Shown here: piece after piece, positions 1 through 7,514 of the stretch
Numbering within the stretch: the stretch's first letter is position 1
How the letters are laid out: each line of letters starts with the position of its first letter
Assembly (NCBI GenBank): GCA_937910975.1
Contig: CALEMZ010000309.1
Span: 1-21,178, forward strand
DNA: 21,178 bases
Direction: 5' to 3'
Source of the DNA: an uncultured Pseudorhodobacter sp.
GTDB taxonomy: Bacteria; Pseudomonadota; Alphaproteobacteria; Rhodobacterales; Rhodobacteraceae
Program-made: the position numbers and the translations under genes
The notes under the pieces: model-generated
Seen by the model: the letters and a program-made list of their open reading frames with translations, nothing else
What the model was told of the DNA's origin: nothing
Databases searched by the model: none

Positions 1-1
1 T

Positions 2-238
2 GCGGGTTTCTTTGACCCCGGTTTCGGCTGGGCATCTGCGGGCGGCGCGGGATCGCGGGGGGTGTTGGAGGTACGCTGCCATGAAGCCCCGTTTGTGCTG
101 GAGCATGGGCAAGTTGTGGGGCGGCTGGTCTATGAACGGATGGCGGCGCGGCCTGAGGCGCTTTACGGCACCGGGATCGCATCCAATTATCAGGGGCAAG
201 GGCTCAAGCTTTCCAAGCATTTCCAGATGCCCGCTTAG
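2..238 (+). CDS. dcd: 2'-deoxycytidine 5'-triphosphate deaminase, long form, C-terminal part
   Basis: This is the last 78 codons of a gene that begins before the window; it is open in frame from base 2 to a TAG at 236–238. The peptide starts AGFFDPGFGWAS and ends YGTGIASNYQGQGLKLSKHF plus QMPA. The FDPGF element, the LVYERM segment and the GxxYQGQGLKLSKHF tail are what I recall from the roughly 360-residue dCTP deaminases of alphaproteobacteria. That enzyme deaminates dCTP to dUTP, feeding dTMP synthesis in the cytoplasm. The stop lies 27 bases from the end of the convergent small-protein gene. The N-terminal part and the nucleotide-binding residues are outside the window, so activity cannot be judged. 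The family call rests on the tail only, but the match is specific. Confidence 0.8.
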   Translation, partial: AGFFDPGFGWASAGGAGSRGVLEVRCHEAPFVLEHGQVVGRLVYERMAARPEALYGTGIASNYQGQGLKLSKHFQMPA

Positions 239-265
239 GGGCACGTTGCGCCGTAGCAAACAGGC

Positions 266-478
266 TTAACGCCCCAAGCTGCGGGTCAATTTGGCGGCTT
301 GGCGGGCGCGTTTGGCCATCTCGTTGCCATTCGCGCCTTGGGCATGGTCCGCCGCCGTCATATCGGCAGCAGGTTTGCTCTTGCCTGCAAAATGGCTGAT
401 GCCTTTGTTGATGCCTGCGTTCATGACGCGGCGCATGATCTGGTTGAAGATCATGCTGATGATACGGTCTAGGTTCAT
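266..478 (-). CDS. small hypothetical protein downstream of scpB (70 aa)
   Basis: The 70-residue product starts MNLDRIISMIFNQIMRRVMN and continues through GINKGISHFAG to a polar, Ala/Lys-rich tail. I chose the ATG at 476–478 because GAGGA lies 6 bases upstream; a TTG two codons earlier (484) is possible but less likely. The gene begins two bases after the scpB stop, so it is probably the last gene of the scpB operon and may be translated by reinitiation. The N-terminal 30 residues form an amphipathic or weakly hydrophobic helix-like stretch. I do not see a signal peptide, a clear membrane segment or a known catalytic motif. I recall similar short proteins in Rhodobacterales genomes but no function. 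The coding call is good; the role is unknown. Confidence 0.7.
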   Translation of the reverse strand: MNLDRIISMIFNQIMRRVMNAGINKGISHFAGKSKPAADMTAADHAQGANGNEMAKRARQAAKLTRSLGR

Positions 479-480
479 TC

Positions 481-1116
481 TCAATCCTCGAACAATTCGC
501 TTTGGCCTTCCGGGCTTTCGTCTTCGTCATCTTGGATGAGCCCTGCGACGAAACTTGGGCGGTTATCCAGCAGACCTGCGGCGCGCAGCTCTTTTAGCCC
601 CGGGAGGTCGCGCGCGGATTCGAGGCCAAAATGGTCGAGGAACTGCTCGGTCACCACGAAGGTGACGGGGCGGCCGGGGGTCATGCGGCGGCGACCAAAG
701 CGGATCCATTCCAGCTCAATCAACTGGTCCACGGTGCCGCGTGACACGGCCACGCCCCGGATCTCTTCAATCTCAGCGCGGGTGACGGGCTGGTGGTAGG
801 CGACGATGGCAAGGGTTTCCACGGCGGCGCGCGAAAGTTTGCGCGCCTCCACCGACTCCTTGTGCATTAGATGCCCAAGGTCAGGCGCGGTGCGAAAGGC
901 ATAGGCATCGCCCACCTTGACCAGAGACACGCCACGCCCCTCATACCGCTTGCGCAGGGTCATGAGGGCTTCGGCGGCATCACAGCCATGCGGCAGACGC
1001 GCGGTTAGCTCCGCCAGGGTCACAGGATCGGCGCTGGCAAAAAGCACCGCCTCAACCATGCGTTCTTGTTCGGCCTGCGGTGGCGCTGCAAACAGGCTGT
1101 CGGTTTCAGGTGACAT
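481..1116 (-). CDS. scpB: segregation and condensation protein B
   Basis: ScpB is the winged-helix (kite) subunit that dimerises and binds ScpA in the Smc–ScpAB condensin, which compacts and helps segregate the chromosome. The 211-residue product has the family layout. The first winged helix starts near residue 17 (ERMVEAVLFASADPVTLAEL). The hallmark LSRAAVETLAIVAYHQPVT spans residues 94–112, followed by EIEEIRG and SRGTVDQLIE. The second winged helix ends in GRPVTFVVTEQFLDHFGL (148–165). The acidic tail (QDDEDESPEG) is typical of this end. The ATG shares one base with the scpA stop (TAATG), so translation is probably coupled to scpA. The small 70-residue gene follows directly. Confidence 0.95.
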   Translation of the reverse strand: MSPETDSLFAAPPQAEQERMVEAVLFASADPVTLAELTARLPHGCDAAEALMTLRKRYEGRGVSLVKVGDAYAFRTAPDLGHLMHKESVEARKLSRAAVETLAIVAYHQPVTRAEIEEIRGVAVSRGTVDQLIELEWIRFGRRRMTPGRPVTFVVTEQFLDHFGLESARDLPGLKELRAAGLLDNRPSFVAGLIQDDEDESPEGQSELFED

Positions 1117-1910
1117 TATCGCTCCCCATCGCGTTTGCGGATTTGGATTTGGGAGAAGGTCTCACCTTGCCGGATCTCAAGCTGCCCCGCTTTCGTCATC
1201 TCCAACACAGCTGCAAAATGCGCCGCCGTGGCAGAGCGGCGGCGCTCTGGGCTGGCATCCCAGCCCGGCGGCAGCCAGCTTGTCAGATCAGTCCATTGCC
1301 CGACATAGCCCAACAGACCACGCAATCGTTCCAGCGCCTCTTCCATGGTGAACACATTGTTGCGATCCATGGTGAAGGGGCGGAAATCATCACGGGTGCG
1401 GATGCGGGCATAGGCCTGCATCAGGTCCATAAGCGTTGCGCTATAGCTGATCTTTTTGCGCCGGGTCACATCTTCGGGCAAGCCGCGAGCAAAGAAATTC
1501 CGCCCTTTTTGATCGCGCGCCATCAGTTGGGCGGCAGCCTCGCGCATGGCTTGCAGGCGCTCCAGCTGGAAAGCGAGATGGGCGGCCAGATCTTCGGCGC
1601 TGGGGCCATCGTCGGTGGGATCGGGGGGCAGCAGCAGACGGGATTTCAGATAGGCAAGCCAGGCGGCCATCACCAGATAATCCGCTGCAAGTTCGATGCG
1701 CAACGCGCTGGCTTTGTTAACAAAAAGCAAATACTGCTCAGCCAGTTGCAGCACTGATATTTTGCGCAAATCCACCTTTTGCGTCCGGCTGAGTGTAAGC
1801 AACAGGTCCAGCGGGCCCTCAAAACCATCGACATCAACGATCAGCGCCTCGGCCACAAGCCGGTCGGCGATACTGGTTTTTTCCTGACCTTCTGCCCAAT
1901 CGTCAGACAT
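1116..1910 (-). CDS. scpA: segregation and condensation protein A
   Basis: ScpA is the kleisin that bridges the Smc heads in the bacterial condensin, acting on the nucleoid. The N-terminal kleisin motif FEGPLDLLL is at residues 30–38, followed by QKVDLRKISVLQLAEQYL. The signature helix DYLVMAAWLAYLKSRLLLP spans 77–95. The C-terminal winged helix is near residues 215–260 (TAAHFAAVLEMTKAGQLEIRQ). The reading frame is open further upstream, but MSDDW at 1910 is the sensible start: it gives 264 residues, a normal length, and overlaps the nagZ end by only 8 bases. It is followed by scpB with a one-base stop/start overlap. Placement after nagZ and a SPOR gene is, as I recall, common in Rhodobacterales. 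Confidence 0.95.
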   Translation of the reverse strand: MSDDWAEGQEKTSIADRLVAEALIVDVDGFEGPLDLLLTLSRTQKVDLRKISVLQLAEQYLLFVNKASALRIELAADYLVMAAWLAYLKSRLLLPPDPTDDGPSAEDLAAHLAFQLERLQAMREAAAQLMARDQKGRNFFARGLPEDVTRRKKISYSATLMDLMQAYARIRTRDDFRPFTMDRNNVFTMEEALERLRGLLGYVGQWTDLTSWLPPGWDASPERRRSATAAHFAAVLEMTKAGQLEIRQGETFSQIQIRKRDGER

Positions 1911-2955
1911 GTCCCTGCCCGTCCAAGAGGCCAGAAAGGTCGGACCGAAGCGCGCCGATGTCAACCGTTTCCGGAGAGGTGCGGGCTTGTAATGCACTTT
2001 GCGCCCGTTGATAGGCCTTGGGCGTCATATGGCCTGCAGCAAGCACCACGGCCTCCATTTCATCGAGATTGCCACTGCAATGCAACGCAATATCGACGCC
2101 TGCCGCAATGGTGGCTGCGGCGCGCTCGGCCACGTTGCCCGAGAGCGCATTCATCGACAGATCGTCCGAGATCAGCAAACCGCAAAAGCCGATGTCCTCG
2201 CGCATGGTTCGCACCATACGTGGCGAGGTTGTGGCCGGGTGATCGGGGTCGATCGCGGAATAGATGATATGTGCGGTCATAGCCAAGGGCAAATCGGCCA
2301 ATGCACGAAAAGGGGCAAAATCATGTTTTTCTAATATGTTGCGCGGCACACCTACCATAGGAAGGTCTTTGTGGCTATCTAGGGTGGCGCGGCCATGACC
2401 GGGCATGTGCTTAACAATGGGCAAGACGCCCCCGGCAAGGTGGCCATCGGCCGCGGCGCGGCCAAGCCTTGTCACAATTGCCGGATCATCGGAATAACAG
2501 CGGTTGCGCAAGAATGGGTGGGTCTCGTCTGAGGCGACATCAAGGCAGGGCGCGCAATTTCCATCAATCCCCACATCGCGCAGTTCCGCTGCGATCAAGC
2601 GATAGCGCAGCCACATCGCGCGGACCGCCACGGCAAGCTCTTGTCCGGGTGCAGCACTTGCCATGGCAAGCTTAACCATATCAAGCGGCGGCAGCCATTC
2701 GGTCCAATGCGGTGCCCGCAGACGTTGCACGCGCCCACCTTCCTGATCGACAAAGATCGGGGCATCGCGGCCAACGCTTTCCCGCAATTCCGCCGTGAGG
2801 CGACGCAACTGGGCCGGGTCTTCGACATTGCGGGCAAAAAGGATAAAGCCCCAAGGGGCTGCCGCGCGAAAAAACGCAGACTCATCAGAAGAAAGCGTGG
2901 GGCCAATACAGCCAAGGATCGTGGCCCCGCCCGCCGTGCTCATCGCCGTGGTCAT
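1903..2955 (-). CDS. nagZ: beta-N-acetylhexosaminidase (glycoside hydrolase family 3)
   Basis: NagZ removes N-acetylglucosamine from GlcNAc-anhydromuropeptides in the cytoplasm during peptidoglycan recycling. The product of 350 residues is the usual single-domain NagZ size. FVDQEGGRVQRL is at 68–79. The histidine loop KHMPGHGRATLDSHKDLP spans 182–199 and supplies the family's unusual acid/base His. ISDDLSMNAL at 262–271 carries the nucleophile Asp. The ATG overlaps the upstream SPOR gene stop as ATGA, and the 3' end overlaps scpA by 8 bases, so the three genes are tightly coupled. A second in-frame Met at residue 5 could be the true start. In families with inducible AmpC, NagZ products are the inducing signal; no ampR or ampC is visible here. 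Confidence 0.95.
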   Translation of the reverse strand: MTTAMSTAGGATILGCIGPTLSSDESAFFRAAAPWGFILFARNVEDPAQLRRLTAELRESVGRDAPIFVDQEGGRVQRLRAPHWTEWLPPLDMVKLAMASAAPGQELAVAVRAMWLRYRLIAAELRDVGIDGNCAPCLDVASDETHPFLRNRCYSDDPAIVTRLGRAAADGHLAGGVLPIVKHMPGHGRATLDSHKDLPMVGVPRNILEKHDFAPFRALADLPLAMTAHIIYSAIDPDHPATTSPRMVRTMREDIGFCGLLISDDLSMNALSGNVAERAAATIAAGVDIALHCSGNLDEMEAVVLAAGHMTPKAYQRAQSALQARTSPETVDIGALRSDLSGLLDGQGHV

Positions 2956-3899
2956 CTCACCGCGACCGGGATGCAGGCCGCTCTCTCTGCCACCAGGGCC
3001 GAGCAGAAGCGCCGCGAATCCGCCTCATCGGCAAAGCCCATGGCGCGCAAGCGGAAGAAGGTACGCCCACCGCTTTTCGCGGCTTGAACAATACGGGTCT
3101 TGCCACCCAGAAGATCTCCGAATTTGCCCGAAAGCCGATCCCATTCCTTGCGCGCAATGTCTTCGCTGTCAAAGGCACCAAGCTGTACCAGCCTTGTGCC
3201 GGAAGTGAGGTTGTCGCCAGTGATCTCTACTACATTCGTGGAAGCCGCCACCAGCATCACGCTGCCTTCGGGCCGCGCGCGGGGGCGTGGCGATTGGGCC
3301 AATGCACCTTTTGGAAGGGAAAAAGCGGTCTTGTGGCCGGAGTCGATTGTAATGTTGATGTCACCAGACAGTGGTACAACCCCTGCGTTCAACGCATCGG
3401 TCAGCGCCGCAATATCTGTATCCTTGTCAAGACTTGCTGTTTGGAGGGGCGCGTCCTTCGGCTCAACCGCAGGCATTGGTGCCATGGCAAGGCCGAGCGT
3501 ATTACTTGATCGCCCAGAAACAGGGGCCACCATAGCAACGGCGCTACCCGCCGATTCATCCTCGCTCAGGCCCACTGGGGCCGGGGCCAGGATCAATCGA
3601 TCAGAAGGTGGGGCAATGCCCCCTTCGGCAGCAACCAAGTTGACCGACAACCCTTGATGAAAGGCAATAAGCCCGCCGGGATCCTCCGGCGCAAGGCGCA
3701 TCGGTCCCTCCATGGCGCGCACAACCGGGATCCCGGTGATGTCGCGCACGGCCAGTTTATAGCCCCAATAGCCAAGACCTAACACCAGAGCCACAGAGGT
3801 TGCGGCCCCAGCCAAGCCAATCAGGCGCGCTGAGCTTGCCGCAATCTCACTAAATGCGCCAGAGCGCCCATCGATGCCATCGAATTCCACGTCTGCCAT
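2952..3899 (-). CDS. membrane-anchored SPOR-domain protein
   Basis: The 315-residue protein has a bitopic layout: a short cytoplasmic N-terminus, one membrane segment at about residues 26–50 (LIGLAGAATSVALVLGLGYW), then a long low-complexity Ala/Pro/Ser-rich periplasmic linker. The C-terminal SPOR fold covers about residues 237–315 (RLVQLGAFDSEDIARKEWDR at the start, FFRLRAMGFADEADSRRFC further on). SPOR domains bind glycan strands stripped of stem peptides at division septa, as in FtsN and DamX. The start MADVEF at 3899 is preceded by GGAG at 5-base spacing; an upstream in-frame start at 3956 lacks support. It follows argS by 75 bases and overlaps nagZ by 4. It may be an FtsN-like division factor, but that is inference. 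Confidence 0.88.
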   Translation of the reverse strand: MADVEFDGIDGRSGAFSEIAASSARLIGLAGAATSVALVLGLGYWGYKLAVRDITGIPVVRAMEGPMRLAPEDPGGLIAFHQGLSVNLVAAEGGIAPPSDRLILAPAPVGLSEDESAGSAVAMVAPVSGRSSNTLGLAMAPMPAVEPKDAPLQTASLDKDTDIAALTDALNAGVVPLSGDINITIDSGHKTAFSLPKGALAQSPRPRARPEGSVMLVAASTNVVEITGDNLTSGTRLVQLGAFDSEDIARKEWDRLSGKFGDLLGGKTRIVQAAKSGGRTFFRLRAMGFADEADSRRFCSALVAERAACIPVAVR

Positions 3900-3974
3900 G
3901 CTCTCCGCCTCACTGCGCGGACGGTAGCCCGGCCGCGCTGTCTTGCCTGTTTGCACACCGGCGGACGCTTTATA

Positions 3975-5717
3975 TCAGCGCATTTCCTCAACCGGCGTAA
4001 CGCCCAAGATAGCAAGCCCTGCGGAAATCACAACGCCCGTTGCCCTTGCCAGCGCAATTTTTGCCTGAGATGTTGCAGGATCGTCCTGCACGAAGCGCAA
4101 AGTCGGTTCATCATGGCCGCGATTCCACAAACCGTGCAGCTCGGAGGCCAGATCATACAGGTAAAAGGCCACGCGATGCGGCTCATTCCCGCGCGCAGAA
4201 ATCTCCACCAGGCGTGGCCATTCGGCAATTTTCTTGGCCATATTGATTTCAGCCGGATGGCTTAGCTGCGCCAAGTCGGCGGCGGCAAGCGTAGCATCAT
4301 CCACCGCGACCCCTGCCTCTCGCGCTTTGCGCAGAACCGAGTTGATCCTCGCATTGGCGTATTGGACGTAGAACACCGGATTGTCCTTGGATTGCTCCAA
4401 CACCTTGGCAAAATCAAAATCCAGGGTAGCGTCGTTTTTGCGGGTCAGCATCACAAAGCGCGTGACATCAGCGCCGACCTGTTCAACGACATCGCGCAGG
4501 GTCACGAAGGTCCCTGCCCGCTTGGACATCTTGAACGGCTCGCCATTCTTCCAAAGCTTCACAAGCTGGATCAGCTTGATGTCCAACGACACCCGCCCAC
4601 CCGACAGCGCCGAAACGGCGGCCTTCATGCGCTTGACATAGCCGCCGTGATCGGCGCCGAAAATGTCGATCAACTGGTCAAAGCCGCGCTGCACCTTGTT
4701 GTAATGATAGGCAATATCAGGGGCAAAATAGGTCCATGAACCATCCGATTTCATCACCGGGCGGTCCACATCATCGCCATGGGCCGTGCTGCGAAACAAG
4801 GTCTGTTCGCGCGCTTCCCAATCTTCAGGCAGCTTGCCCTTTGGCGGCTCCAGCGTGCCTTCATAGATCAGGCCCATGTCGCGCAGCGTTTGGATCGCAG
4901 CCTCGATCTGGCCCGTGCCATAGAGCGCCTTTTCCGAGGAATAAACATCCATCTGCACGTCCAAAGCGGCGAGATCGTCGCGGATCATCTGCATCATCAT
5001 TTCGGTGGCGAAATCGCGTACATCTTCCAGCCAGACCGCTTCGGGTTGGTTAAGAAGGCTTTCGCCCCATTTGGCCTTCATCGCCTCGCCCACAGGGATC
5101 AGATAATCGCCGGGATAAAGGCCTTCGCGGATCTCAGGCTCCTGCCCCAGCGCCTCGCGGTAACGTTCATAGGCAGAGCGCGCCAGCACATCGACCTGTG
5201 CGCCGCCGTCGTTGATGTAATATTCACGCGTGACGTCATAGCCGGCAAAGGACAAAAGCCGCGCCAGTGCATCGCCAAACACCGCACCGCGCACATGGCC
5301 CACATGCATCGGCCCCGTGGGGTTGGCCGAAACAAATTCGATGTTGACCTTGATACCTTTGCCGACACCGGCGCGGCCAAAATCATTACCACTGCGCAAG
5401 GCATTAACCAGCAGGCCGGACCAGATTGTGGGCACCAGCGACATGTTCAAGAAACCGGGACCGGCCACCTGCACATCTGAGACGCGCGGGTCCGCGGCCA
5501 GTCGTCCAGCCAGTTTTTCAGCGAATGTGCGGGGCGGTAGGCCTGCGGGTTTGGCCAGCACCATTGCGGCATTGGTGGCCATATCGCCATGGCTTGCATC
5601 GCGCGGGGGTTCGACTGCCACAGCAGCGAGGTCCAGCCCTGCGGGCAGATCGCCCGCCGCCATCATCGCTTCAATCTCGCTGATTACCAGCGTGCGAATA
5701 TCAGAAAAAAGGTTCAT
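3975..5717 (-). CDS. argS: arginyl-tRNA synthetase
   Basis: ArgS is the class I synthetase that charges tRNA-Arg with arginine using ATP. The 580-residue product has the N-terminal additional domain (about residues 1–115). The HIGH-like signature is HVGH at 138–141, inside FVSANPTGPMHVGHVRGA. The catalytic core includes IFGADHGGYVKRM. KMSKR is at 396–400, followed by AGTFVTLRDVV. The C-terminal anticodon-binding helical domain ends in GLAILGVTPVEEMR. The ATG at 5717 has AAGGA 8 bases upstream; seven extra in-frame codons upstream are not needed. A GC-rich hairpin separates it from the holin gene, so it may have its own promoter. Nothing is missing. Confidence 0.97.
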   Translation of the reverse strand: MNLFSDIRTLVISEIEAMMAAGDLPAGLDLAAVAVEPPRDASHGDMATNAAMVLAKPAGLPPRTFAEKLAGRLAADPRVSDVQVAGPGFLNMSLVPTIWSGLLVNALRSGNDFGRAGVGKGIKVNIEFVSANPTGPMHVGHVRGAVFGDALARLLSFAGYDVTREYYINDGGAQVDVLARSAYERYREALGQEPEIREGLYPGDYLIPVGEAMKAKWGESLLNQPEAVWLEDVRDFATEMMMQMIRDDLAALDVQMDVYSSEKALYGTGQIEAAIQTLRDMGLIYEGTLEPPKGKLPEDWEAREQTLFRSTAHGDDVDRPVMKSDGSWTYFAPDIAYHYNKVQRGFDQLIDIFGADHGGYVKRMKAAVSALSGGRVSLDIKLIQLVKLWKNGEPFKMSKRAGTFVTLRDVVEQVGADVTRFVMLTRKNDATLDFDFAKVLEQSKDNPVFYVQYANARINSVLRKAREAGVAVDDATLAAADLAQLSHPAEINMAKKIAEWPRLVEISARGNEPHRVAFYLYDLASELHGLWNRGHDEPTLRFVQDDPATSQAKIALARATGVVISAGLAILGVTPVEEMR

Positions 5718-5759
5718 CAGTCCCGTCCTTTGGATCAAGGATGGGTCTGCCAGAGGCCA

Positions 5760-5783
5760 CGCGCGGGGTCAATGCCCCGCGCG
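5760..5783 (-). terminator. GC-rich hairpin between holin gene and argS
   Basis: CGCGCGGGG and CCCCGCGCG form a perfect 9-bp stem around a 6-base loop, starting 11 bases after the holin stop. There is no T-run on the minus strand, so it is either a U-less terminator or an RNA-stabilising hairpin that separates the lysis genes from argS. Confidence 0.5.
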
Positions 5784-5793
5784 GGCGCAACGC

Positions 5794-6276
5794 TTAGCCT
5801 TTGTTACCGCGCCAATCGGTCAAAGCAGGGTTTGGCTCGGCCACTTCCAGGGCCATCTGCACTGCCGAAACGGGAACAACCGGGCCGGAGCGGCGAAAAT
5901 AATGTGCCTCGCGCGCACCGAAGTAGAAGCCGACAACAGCACCCAACAGCCACCACAAGGGTTCTGGCACAAGGTTCAACCCAACCATACGCTCGCCGAA
6001 GGTCACCGGGTCCACCATCGCATAAATGAACAGCTCGAGTGTGCCAAAGGCGAGCAAGGGGCGCGGCAAGCGGTTAAGGCCATTGACCATACGGTCGAAC
6101 CAGCCCAGCCCCGGATCGGTATATTCAGTGCCAAGTTGGCGCAAGGCGGCCATTTGTGCTTCGGCCGAAAGTTCCATCTGGCGGGTGGCAGAGGGGGTAA
6201 ACACCTCTGCCATGCCGCGCGCCGCCTCACCAAGGGCCGAAACGGCGGCAGGTCCGCCGATGAGATTTCTGATCAC
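5794..6276 (-). CDS. GTA-type holin (3-TM holin family)
   Basis: The 160-residue product matches what I recall of the GTA_holin_3TM family, which makes inner-membrane lesions that let endolysin reach the wall so that gene transfer agents are released. It opens with an amphipathic stretch MIRNLIGGPAAVSALGEAAR, then a polar region ending in the conserved-looking GLGWFDRMVNGLNRLPRPLLAF. Hydrophobic segments lie at about residues 73–89 and 104–121, and the tail is polar (NPALTDWRGNKG). I chose the GTG at 6274–6276, which overlaps the endolysin stop as GTGA; other GTG/TTG codons at 6282 and 6300 are possible. The pairing with a GH108 endolysin matches Rhodobacter capsulatus rcc00555/rcc00556. No other phage or GTA gene is in the window. 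Confidence 0.82.
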   Translation of the reverse strand: MIRNLIGGPAAVSALGEAARGMAEVFTPSATRQMELSAEAQMAALRQLGTEYTDPGLGWFDRMVNGLNRLPRPLLAFGTLELFIYAMVDPVTFGERMVGLNLVPEPLWWLLGAVVGFYFGAREAHYFRRSGPVVPVSAVQMALEVAEPNPALTDWRGNKG

Positions 6277-6885
6277 ACCCACGCGGCCACCCGCGCACAA
6301 TGCTGCGCCTCTTTCAGGTGATATTTTGGCGACATGAACTCCTCGGCCCGCAAAATCCAGCCGCCCTTGTCGCCATTCCTGCGCTGCGCATATTTGCGAC
6401 TGGCAGCGCGGGCATCTGCAAGACGATAATAATAATTGCGCCGGGCGATGGCATAGGCATCGGCCAGATGGGTGGGCGCCGCTTCATAGGCGCGTTGGGC
6501 CGCAGTGATGGTCTGCGGGCCAATTGCGCCATCGGGAACACAAGCAAAACCCATATCAGTAAGCAAACGCTGCAACAGCTTCACCGCGTTTGACCCTGCG
6601 TTCACCATCATATCAAAAACCGAGGCCTGCAGCGCCTCTGGCAATTGGCTGATACCGGGGCGGATGAAGTAATGCTCGACATAGATTTCCACCGCCCGTT
6701 CGCGGGTAATCTCTTTCACATCGTCACGGTCCACGACACCGTTGCCTGTCAGATCCAACCCGAGGCTCCGCATGGTGTGAATGGTGACGCCGTATTTCGT
6801 GGCACCACCGGGGATCATCGGGGTCATCAACGAAGCCACCTTCACGGGCGACAATTTCTTTGGCAATCTCTTCTACGCTTTGCAT
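6273..6885 (-). pseudogene. GTA-type endolysin (GH108 N-acetylmuramidase), frameshifted
   Basis: Endolysins of this family cut peptidoglycan glycan strands to release gene transfer agent particles. An ATG at 6883–6885, with an excellent GGAGG 6 bases upstream, opens MQSVEEIAKEIVAREGGFV and then DDPDDP. At the next codon the frame breaks: the minus strand reads GAT CCC C GGT GGT, one C too many (plus-strand G-run 6810–6813). The zero frame then runs into TGA at 6724–6726 after 53 codons. Removing one C gives a 203-residue protein: GH108 with catalytic Glu15 in REGG, GGATKYGVTIHTM, the FDMMVNAGSNA helix, and a PG_binding_3-like C-terminus (VPDGAIGPQTI, YYYRLAD, GGWILRAEEF). The rest of the gene shows no decay. 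A TTG-started ORF from 6866 reads only the shifted frame and lacks the catalytic Glu. The cause may be a sequencing error, a recent mutation or +1 frameshifting. Confidence 0.85.
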
Positions 6886-6900
6886 CTGTGGCCTCCAATA

Positions 6901-6919
6901 CCGGGGCCATAGCCCCCGG
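6901..6919 (-). other. GC-rich hairpin just upstream of endolysin ribosome-binding site
   Basis: CCGGGG and CCCCGG flank a short loop (one extra base on one arm) ending a few bases before the TTGGAGG of the endolysin. It may end the ccmE transcript or shape access to the endolysin start. There is no T-run on the minus strand. Confidence 0.4.
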
Positions 6920-6962
6920 CGCGGTGGTCAGAGTGCCTGATGAAGGATTAAGACGACTCAAA

Positions 6963-7418
6963 TCAACCGTTCGGTTCGGCTTTCGGGTCTTTGTACATGC
7001 CTTGTTCTTTGAGCGCATCTACGACCTCTTTGGGCATGTAGCTTTCATCATGCTTGGCCAAGATTTCCTCGGCCACAAAGACGCCATCGACAAGCTTGCC
7101 GGTGCCAATCATCCCCTGATTTTCCGAAAAGAGGTCGGGGAGAATGCCGGTGAAGGCCACAGGCACGGTTGCACCCCCATCGGTCACGCTGAAGGTGACG
7201 GTTTTGCCCTGCCCCCTAACGATGGAGCCTTCTTCGACCAGACCGCCAAGACGAAACGTCTCTGTCGCGGCGGGAGGATCCGCCATCACCTGCGAGGGTG
7301 CGCGAAAGAAGTTGATCCCGTCGCGCATCGCATAGCCAATAAGCCCGGTGGATAGGGCCAGCGCGACAAAAGCCAGAACAATAACCTGTATCCGACGTTT
7401 CTTTTTCAGACCCTTCAT
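6963..7418 (-). CDS. ccmE: cytochrome c maturation haem chaperone CcmE
   Basis: CcmE receives haem from CcmABCD, holds it covalently on a histidine and passes it to CcmF/H for cytochrome c assembly in the periplasm. The 151-residue protein starts MKGLKKKRR, followed by a single membrane anchor at about residues 11–31 (VIVLAFVALALSTGLIGYAM). It then has an OB-fold with FRLGGLVEEGSI and GILPDLF. The haem-attachment motif HDESY is at 123–127 (His123, Tyr127), inside EEILAKHDESYMP. The length is normal. GGAGG lies 4 bases before the ATG. No other ccm gene is adjacent: it sits between murI and the GTA lysis genes, so the rest of the System I genes must be elsewhere. Confidence 0.95.
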   Translation of the reverse strand: MKGLKKKRRIQVIVLAFVALALSTGLIGYAMRDGINFFRAPSQVMADPPAATETFRLGGLVEEGSIVRGQGKTVTFSVTDGGATVPVAFTGILPDLFSENQGMIGTGKLVDGVFVAEEILAKHDESYMPKEVVDALKEQGMYKDPKAEPNG

Positions 7419-7514
7419 GCCGCCTCCGGTAGATTTAACGTTTGCCTTGCGTAGATGGGGTTTAACACAGCGATTGGAAAGGGGAATGGGGCGTATCGTA
7501 GCAACCTTAGTGCC

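Noticed and set aside
12..269. 85-codon plus-strand frame at the window start
   Set aside because: It lies one base out of frame with the dCTP deaminase tail, which gives the recognisable protein.
5317..6321. 334-codon plus-strand open frame over argS and the holin gene
   Set aside because: It is antisense to well-supported genes, has no recognisable domain and arises from GC-rich codon bias. Similar long antisense frames at 1080–1757, 8343–9344 and 13820–14491 were rejected for the same reason.
6273..6866. Endolysin gene starting at the TTG at 6866
   Set aside because: The first residues (MPKKLSPVKVASL) are an out-of-frame reading of the true GH108 N-terminus. The real start is the ATG at 6885 with GGAGG.
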